From positions 27,071,001-27,135,000 of the forward strand of contig CM045733.1 of the NCBI GenBank assembly GCA_024760905.1: 64,000 nucleotides of DNA, given 5' to 3'. The stretch is from Plotosus lineatus (lineage: Eukaryota > Chordata > Actinopteri > Siluriformes > Plotosidae). The first letter of the stretch is position 1, and each line of letters opens with the position of its first letter. Below the pieces are notes generated by a model. It ran no database searches. It saw only the letters and a list, made by a program, of their open reading frames with translations, and was not told the origin of the DNA. Below are positions 1 to 9,601 of the stretch, one piece after another. The position numbers and the translations under genes were made by a program.

Positions 1-158
1 GAGGAAGGCCAATGAAGATTTATGGATGTGGTGAAGGAGGACATGAAGGTAGTTGGAGTAAGAGTAGAAGATACAGAGGATCGGGAGAGATGGAGGCGGA
101 TGGTTTGCTGTGGCGACCCCTGAAGGGAAAAGCCGAAAGGAAAAGAAGAAGACTTTCT
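1..158 (+). mobile_element. RTE/Expander-like LINE, 3' end (cut by window edge)
   Basis: This is the last ~150 nt of a non-LTR retrotransposon. It encodes the C-terminal residues ending ...RWRR-MVCCGDP-like and then the family tail GCTGTGGCGACCCCTGAAGG...AAAGCCGAAAGG followed by GAAGAAG. It is nearly identical to the end of the copy at 40727-41193, which allows confident assignment. The 5' part lies outside the window, so whether this is a longer copy cannot be told. Confidence 0.85.
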
Positions 159-180
159 TTACTGTCATTATCACATATAC

Positions 181-458
181 CACTTGTGTCAAACTCATGC
201 CACAAAGGGCCATGCGGCTGCAGGTTTTTGTTTCAGCCAAACAGCTGCACACATAACTTGTCTCATTTACACAACTGATCTGAGTCTTCAGGCAGTTGAC
301 TGGCTAGTCTCTATACAGAGTACACAGATTGACCAATGAACTGCCTGAAGACTCAAATCGTTTGTTTAAATGAGCTGAGTCAGGCATGCTGCTGCTTGTC
401 TGAAACAAAAACCTGCAGCCACATGGCCCTTTCTGGCAGCATGAGTTTGACACCCCTG
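181..458. mobile_element. hAT-type MITE (CAGGGGTGTCAAACTC family)
   Basis: The ends are inverted: 181 CACTTGTGTCAAACTCATG and, on the other strand from 458, CAGGGGTGTCAAACTCATG. The inversion continues inward over about 60 bp through a GGCTGCAGGTTTTTGTTTCAG block. A perfect 8-bp duplication ACATATAC flanks the element at 173-180 and 459-466, the length expected for hAT transposition. It has no coding capacity. Its right duplication overlaps the TA target and first base of the next element. Confidence 0.8.
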
Positions 459-465
459 ACATATA

Positions 466-2091
466 CAGTGGTATGAAAAAGTATCTGAACCTTTTGGAAT
501 TTCTCACATTTCTGCATAAAATCACCATCAAATGTCATCTGATCTTTGTCAAAATCACACAGATGAAAAAACAGTGTCTGCTTTAACTAAAACCACCCAA
601 ACATTTATAGGTTTTCATATTTTAATGAGGGTGGCATGAAAACAATGACAGAAGGGGGAGGAATAAGTAACTCAACCATCACATTTAATATTTTGTGCCC
701 CCCCCCCCCCCTTTGGCAGCAATAACTTCAACCAGACGCTTCCTGTAGTTGCAGATCAGTCTGGTACATCGATCAGGACTAATCTTGGCCCATTCTCCTT
801 TACAAAACTGCTGTAGTTCAGTCAGATTCCTGGGATGTCTGGCATGAATCGCTGTCTTGAGGTCATGCCACAGCATCTCAATAGGGTTCAAGTCTGGACT
901 TTGACTTGGCCACTCCAGAACGTGTATTTTGTTCTTCTGAAACCATTCTGAAGTTGATTTACTTCTGTGTTTTGGATCATTGTCTTGTTGCAGCATCCAT
1001 CCTCTTTTTAGCTTCAACTGTCTGACAGACAGCCTCAGGTTTTCCTGCAAAACATCCTGATAAACTTTTTAATTCATTTTACCATTAATGATTGCAAGTT
1101 GTCCAGGCCCCGGGCAGCAAAACAGCCCCAAACCATGATGCACCCCCCATCATGCTTCACGGTGGGGATGAGGTGTTGATGTTGATGAGCTGTTCCATTT
1201 TTCCTCCACACATGACGTTGTGTTCCTCCCAAACAATTCAACTTTGGTTTCATCTGTCCACAAAATATTTTGCCAAAACTTCTGTGGAGTGTCCAAGTGC
1301 CTTTTTGCGAACATTAAACGAGCAACAATGGTTTTTTTTAGACAGCAGTGGCTTCCTCCTTGGAGTCCTCCCATGAACACCATTCTTGGCCATTGTTTTA
1401 CATATGTGTGATGTGTGCACAGAGACATTGGACTGTGCCAGTGATTTCTGTAAGTCTTTAGCAGACACTCTAGGTTTTTTTTTTTTTACCTCTGAGTATT
1501 CTGCGCTGAATTCTTGGCGTCATCTTTGGTGGACGGCCACTCCATGGGAGAGAAGCAACAGTGCCAAACTCTCTCCATTTGTAGACAACTTCTCTGACTG
1601 CCGATTGATGAACATCCAGACTTTTAGAGATGGTTTTGTATCCTTTCCCAGCTTTATACAAATCAACAATTCTTGATCGCAGGTCTTCAGACAGCTCTTT
1701 TGAGCGAGCCATGATGCACATCAGAAAATGCTTCTCATCAAGACAATTCTTACCAGGTGTGTGTTTTATAGTGGGCAGGGCAGCTTTAAGCCACTCATCA
1801 GTGATTGGGCACACACCTGACTTAAATTGTTTGGTAAAAATTGGTTTCAATTGCTCTTTATGTCTCCTTAGGCAGAGGGTTCAGTTACTTATTCCTACCC
1901 CTTCTGTCATTGTTTGCATGCTATCCTCATTAAAATATGAAAACCTATAAATGTTTGAGTGGTTTATTAGTTAAAGCAGACACTGTTTTTTCATCTGTGT
2001 GATTTTGACAAAGATCAGATCACATTTGATGGTGATTTTATGCAGAAATGTGAGAAATTCCAAAAGGTTCAGATACTTTTTCATACCACTG
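466..2091 (-). mobile_element. Tc1-like DNA transposon, full length, broken
   Basis: Long inverted repeats of about 160 bp bound the element (466 CAGTGGTATGAAAAAGTATC; its reverse complement ends at 2091), flanked by TA at 464-465 and 2092-2093. The inverted repeats end inward at the GGTTTTCATATTTTAATGAGG block. The single transposase gene lies on the minus strand. A poly-C run at ~699-711 and a poly-A/T run at ~1481 interrupt it, so the element cannot move itself. Confidence 0.92.
685..1712 (-). pseudogene. Tc1-like transposase pseudogene
   Basis: This DD34E transposase would cut and paste its own element. The chosen start is the Met of MARSKELSEDL (1712), giving ~342 codons, the usual Tc1 length. 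An N-terminal paired-like helix-turn-helix is followed by GRPPK. The second catalytic Asp sits in QQDNDPKHRSK and the Glu context is SPDLNPIEMLWHDLK near the C terminus. The frame is broken at least twice: the T-run at ~1481 truncates after GKKKKT, and there is another break between ~1050 and 1150. Non-functional. Confidence 0.88.
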
Positions 2092-2104
2092 TACCTACAA
2101 TGAC

Positions 2105-2500
2105 CCTCTTAATGTGCAAACCTAACACCTCTCATCACCCCAAGAACACTATCACCACAGTGAAGCATCGTGGTATTACTGTCATGCTGTTGGGATGTTT
2201 TTCATTTGGCAGGGACTAACTAACTGGTCAGAATTGTGAGCATGAGGGATCGTGGTAAACACAGACCAGTTCTTCAGAAAGAGTAATACATGAATGAGCT
2301 GGAGCAGTTTTGCATGTAAACATGCGCAAAAATCCCAGTAGCTAGATATGCCAAGCTCATGGAGACATACCCTAAGAGACATATAGCTGTAATTTCTGCA
2401 AAAAGATTGCTCAACTAATGACTGACTTTGAAGGGAGTGAGTAGTGCACACTCGAGTTTTCTTTTGTTCTATTTCTGTGTAAATATCAGCTTGAAAATTG
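2105..2500 (+). pseudogene. Second Tc1-like transposase fragment (decayed)
   Basis: Translated in pieces, it gives [14 protein letters not shown], then GMFF..G-D..LTGQ, and later a stretch corresponding to ELEQFC-KIPVARCAKLMETYPKRH-AVISAK. These match the middle and C-terminal blocks of a Tc1 transposase, with the catalytic middle deleted. The family differs from the element immediately upstream (466-2091). No terminal repeats were found. It continues into a fragment reading GVSSAHSSFLLF and then AT-rich sequence. Confidence 0.6.
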
Positions 2501-2520
2501 TAAATAATTTAATAAATACA

Positions 2521-2883
2521 GTTTTTAGGTCATACCAATATAACGCTAACACTATAAACAACTGATATGTAGTTGCAAGTGACTAAGCAGTGAGGCACAA
2601 GGACACAAGATGTTTGTTTAATAAAGCTGGACTTTTATTACCCATCCAAAAAGATAAAAAGTTTACAAAGACCCAAAAACTAAAAACTTGGCCTACAAGA
2701 GAGGTCAATAAAAATATAACTAGAATCAAGACACATATGACATGACATTAACAGAACAAAAGCTGACCTGACCCAAAGAAACAAAAGGGATCACATACAC
2801 ATATATAACACATTGAGCCACATCAGAAAACACACAAAGGGGTAAACAAAATACACAACCTTCCAACATACTCATATACATTC
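2521..2883. other. AT-rich sequence, nothing recognised
   Basis: No open frame above noise, no terminal repeats and no known tail was seen. It contains TTTAATAAAGCTGGACTTTTATT near 2620, which could be an old retroposon tail, but I cannot place it. Confidence 0.4.
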
Positions 2884-3195
2884 ATTTTCTGAACCTCTTA
2901 ATTCTAATTTGATAGGCTGGCGTCCATCTCAGTGCCAGCAGAGTACACCCTGGACAGCTCAGCAGACCATCACACAGGGCAGAAACACGCTGATGGCTAT
3001 GCAACCTACTCTTGACGAAACTCAGCCAAGGTTCTTTTTCATACTTCTCACCACAGACAGTAAGAGGCATTGCTAGCCTTTGATAACCCAGTTAGCTGCA
3101 CTGGGTGGGGAGCAACAGTGACAGCCAATTGATAGTGGATCTTGAAACCCTAGCCTTTGGGTCTGTAATACAGCCCCCTACGATAGGGCCACCAT
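2884..3195 (-). repeat. Chimeric SINE A/B (tRNA-Glu-like head, SINE B tail)
   Basis: Read on the minus strand, the left part is the SINE A body (CTAACTGGGTTATCAAAGG, CTCACCATAGACAG complement, TAAAGAGTAG-like, CAGCGTGTTTCTG). At ~2975-2985 it switches to the SINE B tail (GGTCTGCTGAGCTGTCCAGG, ...CTGGCACTGAGATGGACGCC) and ends AGAGGTTCAGAAAATGAATG. The head is diverged. The same switch point recurs in three other copies. Confidence 0.75.
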
Positions 3196-3477
3196 AACCC
3201 CAATTCCAACACAATCAATAGCAAATAAGGCCAAAATACCCCTCAGGCAGATGATGGACAAGGTACAGCCAAATTTGCAGGCTCCGAAACTTAGGCCTTC
3301 TCAGCTCTTGGCCATGCCTTTGCTTAACCATGAATGGACCACCCCCAATGCTCAAACCAGACCAGTTAATTCAGAATAAAGAAACGTATAATTAGACACA
3401 AACAAATTAATTGCACAACCTTCCAGTTGATAAAATGTGTGCATGCATATAAAACAATGAAATGCAAAAAGTAAATA

Positions 3478-4024
3478 CAGTGGTACCTCACCTTACGAAA
3501 GCCCCAACAGACGAAAAATCCAGGTTGCAAAAAACATTTTCTTAAATTTTTGTCTCTGCAAACGAAACAAGTTCACGTTACGAAAGCACCATCTCCAAAG
3601 TTCAAACAGTGCACGAGTTGCTCTCCCATTGACTACATTTCCCAACATCCCACCCCGCTGGCCTCCCATTGGCTAGGAGGGATGATGCAGCTCCCTCCCA
3701 TTGGCTATCTCCCAACATCCCGCCCCGCTAGCCTCCCATTGGCTAGGAGGAATGACGCAGCTCCCTCCCATTGGCTATTATAGCGCACCCATAATGATTT
3801 TCGTGTAAAGGACAGGGTTACTGTTGTTTCATTAGTTTTTTGAGTGTTCTCATTGCAACTTTATCTTTTGGCTCAGGCTTTTAACCTTGCATAAACAAAT
3901 GTAAGATTATAACTCTGCTAAGAAGATATGGTCAACACACACACGCACGCACACACACACGCACACACACACGCGCACACACACGCACACACACGCACAC
4001 ACACACGCACACACACACACACAC

Positions 4025-4064
<40 letters not shown>

Positions 4065-4426
4065 GCACACGCACACACACGCACGCACACACACGCACGC
4101 ACACACACACGCACACACACACACGCACACACACACACGCACACACACGATTCCCAGTGCAAGTGAAAAGAAGCGGGCTTGTGGCGATGTGGTTGAGTAA
4201 TATCACAAAGGAATATGGCCAACCCATCTACCATCGATACGATATTGAAGCAGAAGGAGGCCTTAAAAGGTATGCTTTTATAATTTTTAAAGGGTTTAGG
4301 GGGTAGTTTTGGGGGCCTTAGAATGAATCACACATTTTACATGTAAAATGCAGTTCAACTTACGAAAAATCCAGGTTATGAAAAAGGCTCTGGAATGGAT
4401 TAATATTGTAAGGTGAGGTACCACTG
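3478..4426. mobile_element. Tigger-like element, family a, with expanded (CA)n
   Basis: Terminal inverted repeats CAGTGGTACCTCACCTTACG (3478) and its complement (ending 4426) are flanked by TA at 3476-3477 and 4427-4428. These are the ends of a TcMar-Tigger/pogo-type element. The interior has no transposase. It shares CTCTGCTAAGAAGA, GCAGAAGGAGG-CTTAAAAGGTATG and AAAAAGGCTCTGGAA-GGATTAA with the copy at 19133-19906. A short duplicated block (CTCCCATTGGCTAGGAGG) occurs at ~3663-3770. Confidence 0.88.
3934..4149. repeat. (CA)n with CG interruptions
   Basis: About 215 bp of CACACA punctuated by CG dinucleotides, lying inside the Tigger-a copy. Open frames of His/Thr or Cys/Val that run through it in four frames are artefacts of the repeat. 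Confidence 0.97.
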
Positions 4427-4428
4427 TA

Positions 4429-5156
4429 CACTTAATAAAGGAAATAAATCAAACAAAGTGTTGCGGGTGTTATATTATAGTCCATGTGACTTCAAAAGAA
4501 AATGTAAGGTAAAGTAAGAGTGTGCCAAATTCAATCAATAATGTGCATATATACTTATGAGTAGAATGAGAGCTGGTGTTACCATGTGTGGCTGTGGCCA
4601 TCATAGCAGCATATGGCTATCGACTTCAGAAGATAGAAAGTAAATGTAGGTATGATGCAGGAAACTAGCCCCTGGGTATATATGTGGGATGACTAGGTGC
4701 AGTGTGTACAAGAGTGTACATGAATGTGCAGTCCTGCTCAGCTAACGTTAACTGGAGTATGAACAGAGCATTCACTGTTCTGACAGTGAGAAAGAAACTG
4801 GACATATTCATTCAGTACACCGTCACACCCAGACTTTCATTAACTCAGCTTTTTTCTGTTTATTTTATTCATCTTTTTCTCCACCAAACCACCCCTGGTG
4901 TCCATGTTTCTATGAGCCTAACACTCATCCCAGTATCCCCTATCCATTTTCTAATGTCTCATTCATTCCAATTTGGAAACTGAGGGCTGTTTGATTTACT
5001 GTGTATTACAGCAGGACATACAAGTTGAACATTAACATCCGAGAGTAACTTACTTAATTAATACTTACAGCAAGCATTCATCAATAGGTATTAAACAACA
5101 AAGCTAGCATGCACTCAGACTGTGTATGAAAGGTTTACTTAGGAACCATACTGCAT
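4429..5156. other. Unassigned sequence
   Basis: No conserved domain or recognised repeat was seen. A 93-codon frame at 4702-4983 has no recognisable motif and no matching copy, so I treat it as chance. Confidence 0.4.
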
Positions 5157-5566
5157 AATTTATAGCACAGTATCAGTGACATTCCAGTCTTGATGACTTG
5201 ATGCTAGATGCTAACTGGATTGCAGGTTAGTGTTGCAACCACTACTTGGACACGAGCTACAGTAGTAACAGTTCACTGCCACAGAGCTCTTATTGTTTGC
5301 CAGTGACAAGATTCCATTTGTTTTGCATTTCTGTTTTGAAGACCCATTTCTAAGGATGTGGATGGAAGGAGAAAAGAATGACACATTGGAAAGAAAGCCA
5401 ACAGAAATACAGACTTATACACACAATAACAGCTCTGTGGCAGTGAACTGTTGCTACTGTAACTCGTGCCCAAGTAGTAGCAGTGGTTGCAACACCCTGC
5501 TATCCAGTGAACATCTAGCATCAAGTAATCAAGACTGACATGTCACAATTTACTGTGCTATAAATT
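5157..5566. mobile_element. Foldback element with ~140-bp inverted arms
   Basis: The left arm (5157-~5295) and right arm (~5425-5566) are inverted copies sharing TATAGCACAGTA, CTTGATGCTAGATG, GTTGCAACCACT and ACAGTTCACTGCCACAGAGC. The loop is ~130 bp with no coding potential. The ends read AATTTATAGCACAGTA and its complement; a target duplication is not clear because the flanks are themselves palindromic (AATT). The superfamily is undetermined: the length suits a foldback MITE. Confidence 0.75.
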
Positions 5567-5599
5567 ACAACATTAAATTAAAACAAATGCTTGCTACAA

Positions 5600-5803
5600 A
5601 GCCAAAAAATGGACCTGCACCTTCCTACTTCAAAGCACTTATCACACCTTGCACTGCACCCAGTTCTCGCAGATGCTCTAGCATTGTGAGACTGAACCCT
5701 CCCTCTACCAAGGGAAAAATAGGGTATCTTCACTGGGTATTGTCAAACGATGGCTGAAAACGTACGTTTTTCAGCAGTGCTTAGAATAAGCACTATGCTG
5801 TGT
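5600..5803 (+). pseudogene. L2-type LINE, C-terminal RT fragment
   Basis: The frame reads SYFKALITPCTAPSSRRC, then STKGKIGYLHWVL and a stop, corresponding to the extreme C-terminal block of L2-clade polymerases. After an inserted (CA)n tract and a Tigger-e element, the same LINE resumes at 6412-6470 with the tail CACTTATGCAAGTCGCTCTG...GTCTGCTAAATGCTGTAAATG, a tail typical of fish L2 elements. Old and interrupted. Confidence 0.6.
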
Positions 5804-5807
5804 GCAA

Positions 5808-5810
<3 letters not shown>

Positions 5811-5877
<67 letters not shown>
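5811..5877. repeat. (CA)n microsatellite
   Basis: Uninterrupted CA dinucleotides of about 66 bp, between the L2 coding fragment and the Tigger-e insertion. Confidence 0.98.
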
Positions 5878-5880
<3 letters not shown>

Positions 5881-5927
5881 TGAATTTGACTGATGGTATA
5901 CTCAGTTTGTGTTCTAACAAACCAATA

Positions 5928-6333
5928 CAGGGATCCTTCACTTTCCGCGGTTAATTGGGACCGAGATCCCCACGCGACCATTGAAATCCACGAAGTAGGA
6001 TCACCCCTCCAACCCCAATTGACATATAAGTACATGTATATGTGTATATAATATCAATAAATACACATTCAATGCTATAAATGATTATAATGACAATTAA
6101 ACATTAAAAAATAACATAAGATGTAAATAAAATATATGCAGATGTGCATGTACACAGATGCGCACCTCAAAACAATGTAACTACTTTTGATGGGAGATTC
6201 TGGTTTGTTTCTTGTTTTGTGTTGGTTTCGTTTTTTTTTTTTGCATAATTGGCCTTGTTTTTGTGGCATTTTCCTTAACTTTTTCCCTTATTGTTCCTTA
6301 ATTTCCTTATTTTTTATTCAATGAATATTTATT

Positions 6334-6366
<33 letters not shown>

Positions 6367-6411
6367 CGCTATGCACTGAAGTCGCATAGATTAAGTATCG
6401 AGGGATCCCTG
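5928..6411. mobile_element. Tigger-like element, family e
   Basis: The left end CAGGGATCCTTCACTTTCCG (5928) and right end CGAGGGATCCCTG (6411) are inverted. A TA precedes the left end (5926-5927); the right flank is TTA, so one base was gained. The interior shares AATAAATACA-ATTCAATGCTATAAATG and AGATG-GCA-CTCA with the copy at 22733-23465. It has no coding capacity and an A-tract at 6339-6366. It splits an L2 fragment. Confidence 0.85.
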
Positions 6412-6470
6412 TTAAGAAAAGCACTTATGCAAGTCGCTCTGGATAATAGAGTCTGCTAAATGCTGTAAAT
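6412..6470 (+). repeat. L2-type LINE tail
   Basis: AAGTCGCTCTGGATAATAG-GTCTGCTAAATGCTGTAAATG is the 3' tail of the L2 fragment whose coding part is at 5600-5803. The same tail is seen in the SINEs at 42590-42778 (-) and 55590-55775 (+). Confidence 0.65.
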
Positions 6471-6971
6471 GTGTACAAAATAAATGTATTAGAGAACGCA
6501 AACACGCTTTTCACAGAATAATGCAGTTCAAATATCCTTCTCAGCTGAAGACCATGAAACAAGTTCAAAATCCATTAAGTTTCTTCTAACCTTGTAATCT
6601 GCCCATGCAACGCTATATATGGTGGTATAATGAAAAGCACAGATGAATGAGTGATTGGACAGTCATGCATGGTGTTTATTTTACACTTTTCTATACAGAA
6701 GCATAGGCATGGTGGGTGGATTATCTGGGTAAACTGCGTGTCGTGTGCACAAGCCTTAATCAGCATTATTCTTTCAGCTCTGATTACTTGAATAATATGG
6801 GGCATTTCCGTTTATACAGTAATAACAGCATGCATCTTCTTTTGTATAGCACTTATTCAGACATACAACTTAATATTTTATTGGTATGTTTCATGCTAGC
6901 TATCTAGCATTCTGAAGGACATGTCCTGACTGTAATACACAACTTTTTTCAGAGGGTTTTATATTTTGCCC

Positions 6972-7265
6972 AAAATACGGGCAGCCATAGCCTAATGGTC
7001 AAAGAAGCTGCTTTGGTACCGAATGGGTGCTGGTTCGATTCTCAAACCAGCAGGGAAAATGTGTGGCGGTGGGGGACCTCCCCCCCCCCAATCTCCACAT
7101 TAGTGGCTGAAATGCCTTGAGCAAGACCCCTAATCTCAAACTGCTCTCCGGGCACAGTACACTGCTCCGAGTGGGTGTGTATGCTCACTGTTTACATGTC
7201 TGTGTGCATGTGACTCACTTTGGATGGGTTAAATACAGAGGAAACAATTTCCCTTATGGGATTAA
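6972..7265 (+). repeat. tRNA-headed SINE, family D
   Basis: The head GCAGCCATAGCCTAATGGTC...GGTTCGATTCTC carries recognisable A- and B-box-like motifs of a tRNA promoter. The body has GCCTTGAGCAAGACCC, CTGCTC-GGGCACAGTACACTGCTC and the tail GGGTTAAATACAGAGGAAAC, a pattern common to fish SINEs. A diverged copy lies inverted at 20004-20285. It abuts a Tigger-f element on its right. Confidence 0.75.
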
Positions 7266-7270
7266 GAGTA

Positions 7271-7930
7271 CCGTATTCAACGTGACAAGCGCCCAGGGCG
7301 CTTAAAAACTTGCAGTGAAAGCAGCATAAATTAAAAAAGACCCCTTATTTCCCCCTCCATTTAAACATTTCCCCGGAAGTAAAATCGAGCCAATTAACAC
7401 TGTCAACTTTAGCACATGGCATGATGAACCAATCAACACGAGCATAAACAAAAGCACATGGCCAGGAACATCTTTAAATTTATGAAATTAGTGAGCAGGA
7501 GAATCAGGTGAAAAATCCTCATCACTTTCTGATAGGTCCATATCTGGCTTATCGCTCCATTCATTCAGAGCATCCCATAGTTTTGCTGTAACAGTTTTTA
7601 ATGGTTAATCAGTTGTTGTACATTTACCAAGAGAACACAGCAAAATATTTTCCTGTTTTTACATGAATTTACAGGCCGTAACAATCAAATGTTTTGTTAC
7701 TGATGAACATTATAGACATTCCTCAGTGGCAGGGGGTCTTGAAATACCATGTAAACTCACTTTTACAGGCAGTGAACGCCTCAGTTTACCGTTACAGAGA
7801 ATGATCAAATAAAATTGATAAGTTTTATCTACGATTTTGCTCCCAGGACACATGGGTGGTTATTAGACGTAAGAGCAAAAACACTGAGGGGGCGCTTATT
7901 GGAGCAGGACGCTTATTACGTCAAATACGG
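7271..7930 (-). mobile_element. Tigger-like element, family f
   Basis: The ends CCGTATTCAACGTGACAAGC (7271) and its inverted partner (GTCAAATACGG ending 7930) are flanked by TA at 7269-7270 and 7931-7932. The minus strand contains a short acidic coding remnant, LWDALNEWSDKPDMDLSESD (~7525-7590), also found in the inverted copy at 49890-50717. The orientation is therefore opposite to that copy. Confidence 0.85.
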
Positions 7931-7932
7931 TA

Positions 7933-8734
7933 TATCCAAAAAAAAAAAAAGAAAGAAAGAAAGGTTGCGACAATGTTAGTTGCACAAGATTGTCCAGATA
8001 GAATATCTTTATGTAACTTATTATTAAGAGCTCCCTTTACAGGAACTATGGGGCTCAAACATGTCCATGCCCAGTATGATAATGACCATGGCTAGAAAAG
8101 AGCATCAGGAAGCCAGGATTTTGGCAAACTGCGGTGGAATAACTCAAGTGGCCTATGCAGGGCCCGGACCTCATCACCTTTGGGAGTAAGTAGTCTGTAC
8201 AGTGAACGCCAAACCTCCTCTCCAGACATCAGTACACAATCTCACAAACGCTCTTGTGGTTGCATTGACAAATCTTCACAGTCAACTTCACACTCTAAAA
8301 TAAAGTAAAACAGCATGTTTAGGGCCAATAATTTTACACAATCGCAGAAAACGGACGGTAATCACTATGAAATGGAAACATCACTATGACACAGATATAC
8401 AAACATTATAATCTATAAACTATATAAAAATTAAAATATGTGTTAAAATATTTAAATTTGCGTTTTTTTCTCCTGGGTATCGCATATATGCACAAGCAGC
8501 ACATGACGAACATGCTTTTCCGGCAGTTTTACATCGAGTATCATGATTGGTTGATGTGACACCCAGCCGACCACAGAACTATTTACATATGTACAAAGTT
8601 TAGTTGAGGGTTCAAGGTCTGCAGTTGCATAAATTTGGTAAAATGGCGATGTCACTGCAACTGGGGCCTTTAGAATCAAAGCGATTGCCAGCTGTAAGTG
8701 GAGTGACTGCCAAAGAAACTGCCAAAGCAGTTCC
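7933..8734. other. Unassigned sequence
   Basis: Short A-rich run at 7936-7960, otherwise no recognised element. Minus-strand frame 8452-8826 (124 codons) overlaps the finger remnant on the plus strand and shows no domain, so it is probably a shadow. Confidence 0.4.
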
Positions 8735-8949
8735 AGGAACATTTCTATAATGATGACAGCGTCATGTTTTGTAAAACTTTTCAACACCATGTGAACTATA
8801 TCTGTGTTGATACCTGAAAAGATCACATTGCTTCAAAAAAGCACATGGCCAGAAGAAAGCAGCTGACAATGAGAATGACAAGTCAAGTACAGATAACGTT
8901 AGTGGATCGAAACCTAAACAGGTTCCCTGAACACTCTGACCAAGTCTAA
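8735..8949 (+). pseudogene. BED/CGGBP1-like zinc-finger relic of a hAT-type transposase
   Basis: The plus-strand frame reads DDSVMFCKTFQHHVNYICVD, stop, KDHIASKKHMARRKQ and continues to SDQV before a stop. The spacing (Cys, then a hydrophobic-aromatic stretch, then DHIxSKKH) is that of the single BED finger in CGGBP1-like and hAT transposase N termini. The second Cys of the C-x-x-C pair is replaced and there is an internal stop, so it is dead. No terminal repeats were found. Confidence 0.45.
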
Positions 8950-9601
8950 GGATCTACGGAAAAAATGGTGACCGCAGAGGTTCCTGCATGTAATCCTGAC
9001 ACAATTGTTTGTCCGGTTTCTTATCTACAGTCATTCAGTGTGTGGAGAGCCAGGTATAATAAGAGAAGTGCCGTGATTGGGCAGTGCAGATTGTCATGAA
9101 GGCCTTCAGCCAATAGAATTTGTTTTTATAGAGGATACGGAAATTCCCATGAAAAAAACAAAACAAAACATGGTTCATGTTGCTAATTGCTCAGAAATTT
9201 TGCTGACCTACTGCATCTGGATTTTTGCTTAAACATTTATTTTAAAATGAGCAAAAGAGGGAAGCGGTCCCATGAACCTGATCTCCAACAAGGCACATTA
9301 ACCATGCATGTTTGTTTTTTTTTTTTACTTACCGCAGCAATAATATCTCTGTTGACTCTGAAAAAAATGACGTCACACAACTTGCGACTCAGCCTCAGGC
9401 TCAACATGCTCCAAATCGGTCCCAGATTCTGGTGAATTACATTCCACTTCTCTCCAGCATCATGATTATATTAATGTGATTTATATGCTAAATGATACTG
9501 CATGTTATTATTGTAAAGTTCTAAAGTATGACCGACTTTCCTGAGTCATCAGTGTCACTGTAAGTGGAATATGTGCAGCAGGTGCCCAGTAGGCCCATAG
9601 T
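8950..9601. other. Unassigned sequence
   Basis: Runs of A (9150-9175) and T (9308-9325), no recognised element or domain. An 82-codon frame at 9187-9435 has no family features. Confidence 0.4.

Noticed and set aside
3907..4234. Overlapping 76-106 codon frames rich in Cys/Val or His/Thr
   Set aside because: They are the (CA)n microsatellite read in different frames.
8452..8826. 124-codon minus-strand frame
   Set aside because: No domain; the opposite strand carries the BED-finger relic, so this is a shadow.
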